NCBI GenBank assembly: GCA_963666475.2
Contig: OY762821.2
Location: 806,001 to 870,000 of the forward strand
Source: JBFHIZ01 sp963666475
Lineage (GTDB): Bacteria; Bacillota; Clostridia; Lachnospirales; Lachnospiraceae
DNA: 64,000 nucleotides
Direction of reading: 5' to 3'
Shown: positions 51,213 to 59,738 of the stretch, in pieces
How the letters are laid out: each line of letters begins with the position of its first letter
Numbering within the stretch: position 1 is the stretch's first letter
Program-made: the position numbers and the translations under genes
Notes under the pieces: generated by a model
Database searches by the model: none
What the model saw: only the letters and a program-made list of their open reading frames with translations
What the model was told of the DNA's origin: nothing

Positions 51213-52057
51213 TGAATGAAAGAAAAAAAGAATTTCGAGCAGCACGTTTCGTGATGCCTGCATTTATGGTCATACTTTCTGTTGCATTTTTGTTTCCAAT
51301 ATTTATTATTTTAATGAATTCTTTTAAAGGAAAATTCTATATCGCGGCATCTCCTTTTGAACTACCTCATGACGAGATTTTTGCAGGTCTTACAAACTAC
51401 ATTGACGGAATTGAAAAAACTGGAATTTTACAAGCAGCTGGTTGGTCGTTATTCATCACCGTACTTTCTGTTTTGGTTATTGTTTTAATGACATCAATGA
51501 CGGCGTGGTATATCATTCGTGTAAAATCTAAATTTACATCGACTCTTTATTACTTGTTTGTATTTTCTATGATCGTACCATTTCAAATGGTGATGTTTAC
51601 CATGTCAAAGATTGTAAATATCTTGCATCTTGGAAATCCAGTAGGAATCATTTTGATTTATTTAGGGTTCGGTTCGGGACTTTCGGTGTTTACATTTGCT
51701 GGCTTTATCAAGTCTGTTCCTATTGCAATGGAAGAAGCTGCAGTTATGGATGGATGTAATCCAATTCAGATATTTTTCTATGTGGTCTTTCCAATCCTTC
51801 GTCCGACAGCAATCACGGTTGCTATACTGAATGCAATGTGGATTTGGAATGACTATTTGCTGCCAAGTCTAGTACTTCCTAAAAAGTATGCAACAATACC
51901 GATTGCAGTACAGTCACTCAAAGGAAGTTATGGGTCCATTGACATGGGTGCCATGATGGCTATGCTTGTGATTGCAATTGTTCCTATCGTGGTATTTTAT
52001 CTGACTTGTCAGAAGTATATTATCAAAGGCATTGCAGCAGGCGCTGTGAAGGGATAA
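51212..52057 (+). CDS. Sugar ABC transporter permease, MalG type
   Basis: A 281-residue second permease with six spans. The EAA loop is AMEEAAVMDGCNPIQIFFYV, then VFPILRPT. GGAGG lies inside the end of the upstream permease gene. malQ follows 18 bp later. Confidence 0.93.
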   Translation: MNERKKEFRAARFVMPAFMVILSVAFLFPIFIILMNSFKGKFYIAASPFELPHDEIFAGLTNYIDGIEKTGILQAAGWSLFITVLSVLVIVLMTSMTAWYIIRVKSKFTSTLYYLFVFSMIVPFQMVMFTMSKIVNILHLGNPVGIILIYLGFGSGLSVFTFAGFIKSVPIAMEEAAVMDGCNPIQIFFYVVFPILRPTAITVAILNAMWIWNDYLLPSLVLPKKYATIPIAVQSLKGSYGSIDMGAMMAMLVIAIVPIVVFYLTCQKYIIKGIAAGAVKG

Positions 52058-52075
52058 GGGAAGAGGAAAAATGGT

Positions 52076-53551
52076 ATGAGAAGCAGTGGAATACTACTAC
52101 CGATTTCTGCGTTACCTTCAAAGTACGGAATTGGAGCATTTGATAAGAATGCATATGAATTTATTGATCAGATTAAAAAAGCAGGAATGAAGTATTGGCA
52201 AATCCTGCCTTTGGGGACAACTGGATATGGGGATTCCCCATACCAATCGTTTTCCGCCTATGCAGGGAATCCATATTTTATTGATTTGGATGATTTGTTA
52301 GAAAAAGGGTTACTGAAATCCGGGGAATGTGAACAGGCAGAAATTAGCGGGCATATAGATGAGGTTGATTACGCACAATTATATGAAACAAGATATCAAA
52401 TTCTAAGAATAGCTTTTTCGCGATTTGATTGCAACGATTTACAATATCAAAAATTTTTGAATGAAAATAAACATTGGCTCCCAGATTTTGCGTTGTTTAT
52501 GGCAGTGAAAAATGAAAATCAGGGTATTTCGTGGAATTTGTGGGAAGATGGAATTCGCAAAAGAGAACCTTCCTCGCTCAAGCATTATCGTGAGAAATGC
52601 AAGAAAGAAATGCATTTTATACAATTCATGCAATATATGTTTTTTTCAGAATGGAACATTTTAAAAGCGTATGCAAACCAAAAAGGGGTTGAAATCATTG
52701 GGGATATCCCAATTTATGTTGCATATGATAGTGCAGACACATGGACACAACCTAAATTGTTTCGACTGAACAAAAATTTGGAACCACTTATTGTAGCAGG
52801 GTGTCCGCCAGATCCATTTTCGGAGACCGGGCAACTTTGGGGAAACCCAATTTACGATTGGAAATACCACAAAGAGACTGACTATCAATGGTGGGCTGAA
52901 CGTATGCAAGCTACCTTTGCGTTGTATGATGTGGTGCGTGTCGATCATTTTCGAGGGTTTGAATCCTTTTATCAAATTCCATATGGAGAGGAAACTGCAC
53001 AATACGGCTCGTGGGAAAAGGGACCGGGTGAAGAATTTTTCTTTCGATTAAAAGAAAAGCTTGGACCTTTGAATATAATCGCTGAAGATTTGGGTTATGT
53101 GACGCCATCAGTGATTGAAATGCTGCATCGCACTGGGTTCCCTGGAATGAAAGTTCTTCAGTTTGCATTTGACTCAAGAGAGAGTGGTGAATACTCCCCC
53201 GAAACATACGAGGAAAATTCGGTGGTATATACGGGAACACATGATAATGACACCTTGATTGGTTGGTATCATAGTATTTCCGTAGCAGATAGACAAAAAG
53301 TCAGAAACTATGCTAAAATAAAAAAAATGTCGGACTTGGATATTGCATGGAAGTTAATTGAGACTGCCTTTGCAACAAAATCTAAGCTTTGCGTGATTCC
53401 AATGCAGGATTTTCTTGGACTTGATAGTAGTGCACGAATGAATACACCTTCTACGCTAGGTGGAAATTGGAAATGGAGAATGCGATCCGGTGATTTTTCG
53501 GATGAAATGTGTAAAAAAATTAGAGACTATCTAATGATTTATCAACGATAA
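52076..53551 (+). CDS. malQ: 4-alpha-glucanotransferase (amylomaltase)
   Basis: GH77 enzyme that rearranges maltodextrins in the cytoplasm. It has 491 residues. The N-terminus RSSGILLPISALPSKYGIGAF is typical. The catalytic aspartate is in VRVDHFRGFESF, the glutamate in IIAEDLGYVTP, and the stabilising aspartate in YTGTHDNDTLIGW. It supports an alpha-glucan substrate for the linked importer. Confidence 0.96.
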   Translation: MRSSGILLPISALPSKYGIGAFDKNAYEFIDQIKKAGMKYWQILPLGTTGYGDSPYQSFSAYAGNPYFIDLDDLLEKGLLKSGECEQAEISGHIDEVDYAQLYETRYQILRIAFSRFDCNDLQYQKFLNENKHWLPDFALFMAVKNENQGISWNLWEDGIRKREPSSLKHYREKCKKEMHFIQFMQYMFFSEWNILKAYANQKGVEIIGDIPIYVAYDSADTWTQPKLFRLNKNLEPLIVAGCPPDPFSETGQLWGNPIYDWKYHKETDYQWWAERMQATFALYDVVRVDHFRGFESFYQIPYGEETAQYGSWEKGPGEEFFFRLKEKLGPLNIIAEDLGYVTPSVIEMLHRTGFPGMKVLQFAFDSRESGEYSPETYEENSVVYTGTHDNDTLIGWYHSISVADRQKVRNYAKIKKMSDLDIAWKLIETAFATKSKLCVIPMQDFLGLDSSARMNTPSTLGGNWKWRMRSGDFSDEMCKKIRDYLMIYQR

Positions 53552-53575
53552 AATTGGCATAAAGGTTGTGAAAGT

Positions 53576-54607
53576 ATGGAATCGATAACGATAAAAGATA
53601 TTGCAAAAATATGTGGTGTAGGTGTCAGTACGGTATCTCGCGCGATTAATAATCATCCGGATATCAACCCTGAAACCAAACAGCAGGTTTTGGATATCAT
53701 CAAAGAACACAACTATATTCCAAATAACAGTGCAAGAAACTTAAAACGTGTGGATGCCAAAGCAATCGCCATTTTAGTAAAAGGGATTACAAACCCTTTT
53801 TTCTCAAAAATGATTAAAATCATGGAACGTGAAATTCAACGTCAGAAATATTCCCTGATTCTTCATCACGTAGATGACGAAGAAGATGAGGTGGAAATTG
53901 CGTTACAATTAATTAAAGAAAAAAGACTGAGAGGAATCATTTTTCTTGGTGGTTATTTTTCACATACAGAATTTGAACTGAGACAGATTACGGTACCTTT
54001 TGTACTCAGTACAATTGGTGCGATGGAGAATATACCAGAAGAGATTTATTCGTCGGTAAGTGTAGATGACTTTGCAGAGAGTTATAAAATTACAAAGTTT
54101 TTGTTGGAGCTTGGGCATACAAAAATCGCACATGTCACAGCAAATAAGGATGATCAGTCCATTGGTTATCTCCGTCTTCAAGGATATCGCATGGCTATTC
54201 AAGATGCGGGGTTAAAGGTGGATCAGGATTTGATCGTATATATGGATGAATCTTTAGAGGCGTATTCGATAGAAAATGGATACGAAGTAACAAAACGCTT
54301 TTTAAGACGTGAGAAAGAATTTACCGCGGTATATGCAATTTCAGATCAGCTTGCGATTGGGACCATTCGTGCGTTGGTAGATGCTGGGTATCGAGTTCCA
54401 GAAGATGTTTCCGTGGCCGGATTCGACGGAATTGAACTAGGAAAATATTATTGTCCTTCGCTTACAACTTTAAAGCAACCGGTAGAAGATATTGCAAAAG
54501 AATCCATTCAGATGCTTTTTGAAGAGATTGAGGATCAAAAAAACAGAAGGCATAAAATTTTTCATGGAGAGCTGATTCTTGGAGAATCGACAAAACAGCT
54601 GTCTTAG
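53576..54607 (+). CDS. LacI-family transcriptional regulator
   Basis: A 343-residue repressor. The N-terminal helix-turn-helix and hinge are ITIKDIAKICGVGVSTVSRA and YIPNNSARNLKR. A periplasmic-binding-protein-like effector domain follows, ending in a typical QPVEDIAKESIQMLFEE region. It is the last gene of the sugar operon and probably binds the operator at 48767, with a maltodextrin-type sugar as inducer. Confidence 0.94.
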   Translation: MESITIKDIAKICGVGVSTVSRAINNHPDINPETKQQVLDIIKEHNYIPNNSARNLKRVDAKAIAILVKGITNPFFSKMIKIMEREIQRQKYSLILHHVDDEEDEVEIALQLIKEKRLRGIIFLGGYFSHTEFELRQITVPFVLSTIGAMENIPEEIYSSVSVDDFAESYKITKFLLELGHTKIAHVTANKDDQSIGYLRLQGYRMAIQDAGLKVDQDLIVYMDESLEAYSIENGYEVTKRFLRREKEFTAVYAISDQLAIGTIRALVDAGYRVPEDVSVAGFDGIELGKYYCPSLTTLKQPVEDIAKESIQMLFEEIEDQKNRRHKIFHGELILGESTKQLS

Positions 54608-54690
54608 GGAATTCTACATAAACACAAGATGTAGATAAAATGGAATTCAAAATTCGATAAATTATTTCATAATGCACAAAAAAATAAGAA

Positions 54691-54742
54691 AAGAAGGAAG
54701 TAGATTTATAAGCATTACCAAAACGTCTTCCCTCTTTTTTTT
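54691..54742 (+). terminator. Probable terminator of the sugar operon
   Basis: AAGAAGGAAG pairs CTTCCCTCTT with one mismatch around a 24-nt loop, followed by a long T run. A second inverted repeat (CTACAT/ATGTAG) lies nearer the stop, around 54615-54635. Confidence 0.55.
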
Positions 54743-54787
54743 GTTGTTGTGAAAAAAGATATTAACATATATAATTAAATGGGTGAA

Positions 54788-54843
54788 ATTTTACACAGAT
54801 TTTACAGAATCCACATAAGAAAATAAGGAAGAATTGATATAAT
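54788..54843 (+). promoter_or_regulatory. Pho box and -10 of the Na/Pi cotransporter gene
   Basis: Direct repeats ATTTTACACAG, ATTTTACAGAA and a weaker TCCACATAA lie 11 bp apart (54788-54820). Then comes a perfect TATAAT at 54838-54843 without a -35 box, the layout of a PhoB-activated promoter. Confidence 0.72.
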
Positions 54844-54875
54844 TGATGTCATAGCATCAATTAGATGGAGGAATC

Positions 54876-56534
54876 ATGAGTTTAGACGATTTGAAGATGC
54901 TGTTTAAGTTTATTGGAGGCTTGGGTCTCTTTTTGTATGGAATGAATATCATGGCAGATGGTATTCAACGTTCTGCAAATGATAAACTTAAAAAATTAAT
55001 GGGATTTTTAACAAAAAATCGTTTCATTGGTGTTTTGGTAGGAGCTTTGATTACAGCAATCATTCAAAGTAGTTCGGCCACAACCGTAATGGTCGTAGGA
55101 TTTGTTAATGCTGGGGTATTATCTCTTGTACAGGCTACCGGTGTAATCATGGGAGCCAATATTGGTACAACGATTACAGCATGGATTGTATCCATGAATG
55201 AATGGACGGCTATTTTTAAGCCATCTACTTTTGCACCATTACTTTTGGGAATTGGCGCATTTTTCATGCTTTTCTCAAATAGAGAAAGACAACGAAAGAT
55301 TGGTGAGATCTTAGTTGGTATTGGTGCGTTATTTATTGGTCTTGAGTTTATGTCAGGTTCTATTGAACCTTATAGAGATGCAGATGCTTTTGTGAACTTA
55401 TTTGTAACTTTAGGTAAAAATCCATTCCTTGCTATTTTGGCAGGAACTGTTGTTACCGCTATTATTCAGAGTTCTTCTGCTTCGGTTGGTATTTTGCAAA
55501 CACTAGCAATTAGTGGAATGGTAAACTGGCAGTCCGCTGTTTTTATTACCATGGGGCAAAATATTGGTACTTGTGTTACAGCATTGATTTCTTCAGCAGG
55601 AACTGGGAAGAATGCAAAGAGAGCTGCTATCATTCACTTGCTGTTCAATATGTTTGGAGCGATTTTCTTTGGAATTATCATGTTTATTCTCTTTCGAATG
55701 AATACTGCGTGGGCGAATTCAGAAATTAATAGTATTCAGATTTCTATTTTCCACACCGTATTTAACGTATTAAATACATTGATTTTATTCCCATTTGGTA
55801 ATCGCCTTGTTAAGGTTTCTAAATTGATTGTAAAGGATAATGTACAGGAAGACGCAGCGGAAGAAAATGTTGTTGTTGAAGTGAGTAGACATTTGGATCG
55901 AAGAATTTTGACAAATCCAACCTTTGCAATTGAAACCGCAGCTGAACAGGTTAATGTTATGGGTAAATTGGCACTTGAAAATGTTAAGCAATCCATGGCA
56001 GTTCTTGCTACGAATGAAAAAGTGGACACCTCACTGGTGTTCCAAAATGAGTTGATGGTTAATCAACTACAAAAGAGCATTGCTGACTTTTTAATTGAAA
56101 TTGACAGCGAATCTTTGGCAGATAATCAACATAGTTTTGTAAAAAACATGTTTTACAGTATTTCTGATTATGAAAGAATCAGTGACCACTGTGAAAATCT
56201 TGCAGAACTTGCAGATAGCAGAATGAGAAATCAAATCATCTTTTCGGAAGATGGAATTGAAGATTTAAAAATCGTATATGAAATCGTGATTAAGACGCTG
56301 GAAAAAGCAATTCTAGCAACCGAAAAACAGGATAATCTTATGGTCATGGAAGTTATACGTTTAGAAAATGAAGTGGATGAATTAGAGGGAGAATTAAGGG
56401 ATAAACATATTGGCAGATTGTCCAATGGAAGCTGTACTTCAGGAGCGGGAATTTTGTTCTTGGATGCAATCAGCAATTTGGAACGTATTTCTGATCATGC
56501 TAATAATATCGCAGGGTATGTTGCGAAAAAATAA
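54876..56534 (+). CDS. Na/Pi cotransporter with C-terminal PhoU-like domain
   Basis: A 552-residue NptA/YjbB-type sodium-phosphate symporter. Two inverted Na_Pi_cotrans repeats carry the hallmark glutamine-serine motifs: ITAIIQSSSATTVMVVGFVN and VTAIIQSSSASVGILQTLA. Residues about 330-552 form a PhoU-like helical domain (SDYERISDHCENLAELADSR and NLERISDHANNIAGY). A Pho box upstream suggests induction by phosphate limitation, along with pst. Confidence 0.94.
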   Translation: MSLDDLKMLFKFIGGLGLFLYGMNIMADGIQRSANDKLKKLMGFLTKNRFIGVLVGALITAIIQSSSATTVMVVGFVNAGVLSLVQATGVIMGANIGTTITAWIVSMNEWTAIFKPSTFAPLLLGIGAFFMLFSNRERQRKIGEILVGIGALFIGLEFMSGSIEPYRDADAFVNLFVTLGKNPFLAILAGTVVTAIIQSSSASVGILQTLAISGMVNWQSAVFITMGQNIGTCVTALISSAGTGKNAKRAAIIHLLFNMFGAIFFGIIMFILFRMNTAWANSEINSIQISIFHTVFNVLNTLILFPFGNRLVKVSKLIVKDNVQEDAAEENVVVEVSRHLDRRILTNPTFAIETAAEQVNVMGKLALENVKQSMAVLATNEKVDTSLVFQNELMVNQLQKSIADFLIEIDSESLADNQHSFVKNMFYSISDYERISDHCENLAELADSRMRNQIIFSEDGIEDLKIVYEIVIKTLEKAILATEKQDNLMVMEVIRLENEVDELEGELRDKHIGRLSNGSCTSGAGILFLDAISNLERISDHANNIAGYVAKK

Positions 56535-56587
56535 TCTTACGGCGTTGCTTTCTCTTCACTAATTTACACATAAAATGGAAAGGCGTA

Positions 56588-57277
56588 ATGTGTATGAAGA
56601 AAATATTTATTATTGAAGATGACGAAAATATCCGTAACCTGATCCGGGTCGCTCTGGAAGGGTATGGTTATGATGTCGAGTGTTTTGAGAAGGCCGAAGA
56701 CGCACTTCTGGTCCTGGAAGAAAAGAACCCAGATATGGCAATATTTGATTTGATGTTACCAGGAATGGATGGATTATCAGCAATATCGAAGATACGCAAT
56801 GAGTTTACTAGTAAGATTCCACTGATTATTTTGACGGCTAAAGACAAGGAGTATGATAAGGTACTTGGTTTAGACGGAGGAGCGGATGATTATATCACCA
56901 AGCCTTTTGGAGTCATGGAGCTTGCTGCAAGAGTACGTTCTTTGCTAAGAAGAGCAGAAGAAAAAGTAGAAGTTCGTCAAGGACAGACCGGAAAAGTTTC
57001 TTTAAACTCAGATACTCGAGAGGTTTACGTGGAAAACGAGAAGATTCAACTTACCTATAAAGAGTTTGAGCTTCTTGCTTATTTAATGAACAACAGTGAG
57101 CGTGTCGTATCGAGAGAAGAATTATTAGATCGGTTGTGGGACTACAATGCAGAAATAGAGACAAGAACACTGGACATTCACGTACGAACGTTGAGACAGA
57201 AATTGGGTAAAGACGTTGGTGGATATATTCGAACAGTACGTAGCGTTGGATATCGCTTTTTGCCGGAAGAAGAATAA
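56588..57277 (+). CDS. phoB: OmpR/PhoB-family response regulator
   Basis: A 229-residue two-domain regulator. The receiver has acidic pair IIEDDENIR, phosphoacceptor in MAIFDLMLPGMDG, and the Lys in ITKPFG. The C-terminal winged helix has TYKEFELLAYLMNN, TLDIHVRTLRQKLG and IRTVRSVGYRF. The start is ATG 56588 or 56594. Its place between a Pho-box-controlled phosphate transporter and a histidine kinase supports a PhoB/PhoP role. A TTTACACATAA half-site lies in its own upstream region. The PhoB name rests on this context. Confidence 0.88.
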   Translation: MCMKKIFIIEDDENIRNLIRVALEGYGYDVECFEKAEDALLVLEEKNPDMAIFDLMLPGMDGLSAISKIRNEFTSKIPLIILTAKDKEYDKVLGLDGGADDYITKPFGVMELAARVRSLLRRAEEKVEVRQGQTGKVSLNSDTREVYVENEKIQLTYKEFELLAYLMNNSERVVSREELLDRLWDYNAEIETRTLDIHVRTLRQKLGKDVGGYIRTVRSVGYRFLPEEE

Positions 57278-57288
57278 GGTGTGTTTTT

Positions 57289-57329
57289 ACAATAACATCG
57301 CGCGGAGAGAATTCGTGCGATGTTATTGT
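57289..57329 (+). terminator. Strong hairpin after the response regulator gene
   Basis: A 15-bp stem (ACAATAACATCGCGC with GTGCGATGTTATTGT, one G-T pair) around an 11-nt loop, 12 bp after the stop. It has no T run, so it may be a processing or 3'-protection hairpin rather than a classical terminator. Confidence 0.65.
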
Positions 57330-57660
57330 ATATGGGCCCAAAATATCAAGAAATGAGCGGCAGTGTGTGAAAGAAAAAATGATGCTGGTTATATTGTTTA
57401 GTAGTTATATGTGAGAAAGATAAAAATGATGTAGATTATTTTGTTTGGGCAACAAACGAGTTTTCAAATATAATTTGTCCAAAGATATTAAAAAAAACAG
57501 GTTATCAAAACCGATAAATGACTGTTTGGGAAAATATGTATGATATATGTTGAATTTGCCCGAAAGCTATGTTTTGTTTGGGCATATTTTAATGAATTAC
57601 TTAAACATTGACCATATTGCAATAATATATAGAAGTGATAAAGGTAATGAATAGAAGGAA
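57330..57660. other. Noncoding stretch with repeated TGGGCA-like words (region B)
   Basis: No gene is visible. Words: TGGGCCCA (57333), TTTGGGCAAC (57444), TTTGTCCAAA (57474), TTTGGGAAAA (57525), TTTGCCCGAA (57555), TTTGGGCATA (57577) and TTGACC (57609). ATTTGTCCAAAG is shared exactly with region C. The stretch separates a response regulator from its probable kinase, which are normally adjacent. Confidence 0.5.
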
Positions 57661-57673
57661 GGAGTAGTTTTTT

Positions 57674-59077
57674 ATGAAGAAAGCACTACTACAAAGAATC
57701 ATTGGCGTTTTGGTCTTGGTCTTGATTTTGAGCAGTATTATAGCATTTAAATCAATATGGGATGTACGAGTAGATTCGGGTGTGGAGACTCTACATAATT
57801 CGATTTGCTTAGTCGACGAGTTGCTAGATTATAACGGGGATTTGGAAGCACAGGTGGAGATAATTAGCAACATTCTTCCTGAACCAAAAGCCAGAATCAC
57901 GATTATGGATATTGGTGGTACAGTACAAGCGGATAGCAACACAAAGAGTCCAGAAACTATGGAAAATCATTTGAATCGAGATGAAGTGCAGCAGTCTTTA
58001 TATGATACGGTTGGATACTCTATTCGGCAGTCGGATACTTTGAATGAAGAGTTATTATATGTTGCTAAATTATCCGCTGACGGGAAATATATTTTGCGTA
58101 TGGCACTTCCTTTAAGTGGGTTGATTTTGGAAATGATTCGCGTTTTTGCAATTCTATTTATTGCAATTCTATTTGTATTTATTTTTGCAGTACTAGCAGT
58201 GAATCAGTATATGAAGAAGATTACAAGTCCGTTGGAAGATATATCTGAGCGTATGCAGGCTATGAAAAATGATAGTCTCCAAGTGGATTTTCCAGAGTAT
58301 CAATTTACGGAAATGAATATTATTTCAGGAACCACGGAAAAATTAACCACTGAGATTCGTGGGTATATTCAAAAAGTGAAAAAAGAAAAACAAATTCGAG
58401 AAGAATTCTTTTCAAATGCTTCTCATGAACTAAAGACGCCGATTACATCAATCAAAGGATATGCGGAATTGTTGGATCAAGGGTTTGTGAAAGACAAAGA
58501 AATGGAAAAGGATTTTATTCGCAGGATTCTGACAGAAACACAGAATATGAATGAACTAATCAATGATATTTTGATGATTTCGCGTTTGGAGAGTGAAGAA
58601 GCCGTAGTTACATTTTCGATGATTCGTTTGAATACACTAGTTGGTGAGATTTTTGAAACGCTGAAACCTCTAGCGAAAGTCAAAAATGTTTCCATGCATA
58701 AAGAATGTCAGCCAATTGTATTTGAAGGAAATATGAAACAGATTCGAGAATTGCTTCTGAACTTAATCGAGAATGCGGTAAAATATAACCGAGTAGATGG
58801 AAACGTTTGGGTGACGATTGGATCAAATAATACAGAGGTTCTGATTACGATAAAAGATGATGGGTTAGGAATTCCAAAAGAACATCAAGATCGTATTTTT
58901 GAGAGATTTTATCGTGTAGATGAAGGGAGACAAAAACAGATTGGTGGAACAGGTCTCGGTCTTTCAATTGTGAAACATGTGGTAGAATATTATAAGGGTA
59001 CCGTGCGTCTGGAAAGCAAAGAAGGTAAGGGAAGCACATTCTATGTGACAATTCCAAAAGTACGTGAAGAGAAATAA
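57674..59077 (+). CDS. phoR: PhoR-like sensor histidine kinase
   Basis: A 467-residue membrane kinase. It has TM1 (about 10-28), an extracytoplasmic domain of about 120 residues, TM2 (about 155-178), HAMP, and HisKA with the phosphorylated His in FFSNASHELKTPITSIKGYA. HATPase_c motifs follow: N-box LLLNLIENAVKYN, G1 DDGLGIP, G2 GGTGLGLSIVKH. GGAGG precedes ATG at 57674. It is the probable partner of the regulator at 56588, and the PhoR name rests on that pairing. Confidence 0.88.
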   Translation: MKKALLQRIIGVLVLVLILSSIIAFKSIWDVRVDSGVETLHNSICLVDELLDYNGDLEAQVEIISNILPEPKARITIMDIGGTVQADSNTKSPETMENHLNRDEVQQSLYDTVGYSIRQSDTLNEELLYVAKLSADGKYILRMALPLSGLILEMIRVFAILFIAILFVFIFAVLAVNQYMKKITSPLEDISERMQAMKNDSLQVDFPEYQFTEMNIISGTTEKLTTEIRGYIQKVKKEKQIREEFFSNASHELKTPITSIKGYAELLDQGFVKDKEMEKDFIRRILTETQNMNELINDILMISRLESEEAVVTFSMIRLNTLVGEIFETLKPLAKVKNVSMHKECQPIVFEGNMKQIRELLLNLIENAVKYNRVDGNVWVTIGSNNTEVLITIKDDGLGIPKEHQDRIFERFYRVDEGRQKQIGGTGLGLSIVKHVVEYYKGTVRLESKEGKGSTFYVTIPKVREEK

Positions 59078-59090
59078 AGGGTTGTAAATG

Positions 59091-59115
59091 AAAAGCATGC
59101 TGAGGCATGCTTTTT
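59091..59115 (+). terminator. Terminator of the histidine kinase gene
   Basis: AAAAGCATGC-TGAG-GCATGCTTTTT, the same GCATGC stem as the terminator that precedes repeat locus 1. Confidence 0.9.
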
Positions 59116-59119
59116 GTTT

Positions 59120-59700
59120 GCTCATAAGGATGTTCATGATGTGTGGTATGGACGAGAAATGGCGAAAACATGTACCGAAGCTCACGCTTTCGCTTAGCAT
59201 AAATCGTAGCAGAGTAGCTCGCGGGGGATGTTCATGATATGTGCATGGACGAGAAATGGCGAAAACATGTACCGAAGCTCACGCTTTCGCTTAGCATAAA
59301 TCGTAGCAGAGTAGCTCGCAAGGATGTTCATGATATGTGCATGGACGAGAAATGGCGAAAACATGTACCGAAGCTCACGCTTTCGCTTAGCATAAATCGT
59401 AGCAGAGTAGCTCGCGGGGGATGTTCATGATATGTGCATGGACGAGAAATGGCGAAAACATGTACCGAAGCTCACGCTTTCGCTTAGCATAAATCGTAGC
59501 AGAGTAGCTCGCGGGGGATGTTCATGATATGTGCATGGACGAGAAATGGCGAAAACATGTACCGAAGCTCACGCTTTCGCTTAGCATAAATCGTAGCAGA
59601 GTAGCTCGCGGGGGATGTTCATGATATGTGCATGGACGAGAAATGGCGAAAACATGTACCGAAGCTCACGCTTTCGCTTAGCATAAATCGTAGCAGTACT
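59120..59700. repeat. Repeat locus 2, six short inverted-orientation tandem units
   Basis: Units of 97 bp (one of 96) start with GCTC at 59120, 59217, 59314, 59410, 59507 and 59604. They are almost identical: GATGTTCATGATATGTGCAT, GGACGAGAAATGGCGAAAAC, ATGTACCGAAGCTCACGC, TTTCGCTTAGCATAAATCG and TAGCAGAGTA. They are homologous to the locus 1 short units. Confidence 0.9.
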
Positions 59701-59738
59701 AACTCGCAGAATACGCTCGTAAGTGCTGACGATTTATG
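59682..59738. repeat. Head-to-head junction of repeat locus 2
   Basis: CATAAATCG (59682) faces CGATTTATG (59730), with the same intervening sequence as locus 1. The surrounding 59663-59773 matches 22833-22943 base for base. Confidence 0.88.

Noticed and set aside
58845..59171. 108-residue minus-strand ORF over the histidine kinase 3' end
   Set aside because: It is antisense to the conserved HATPase domain and crosses the terminator hairpin.
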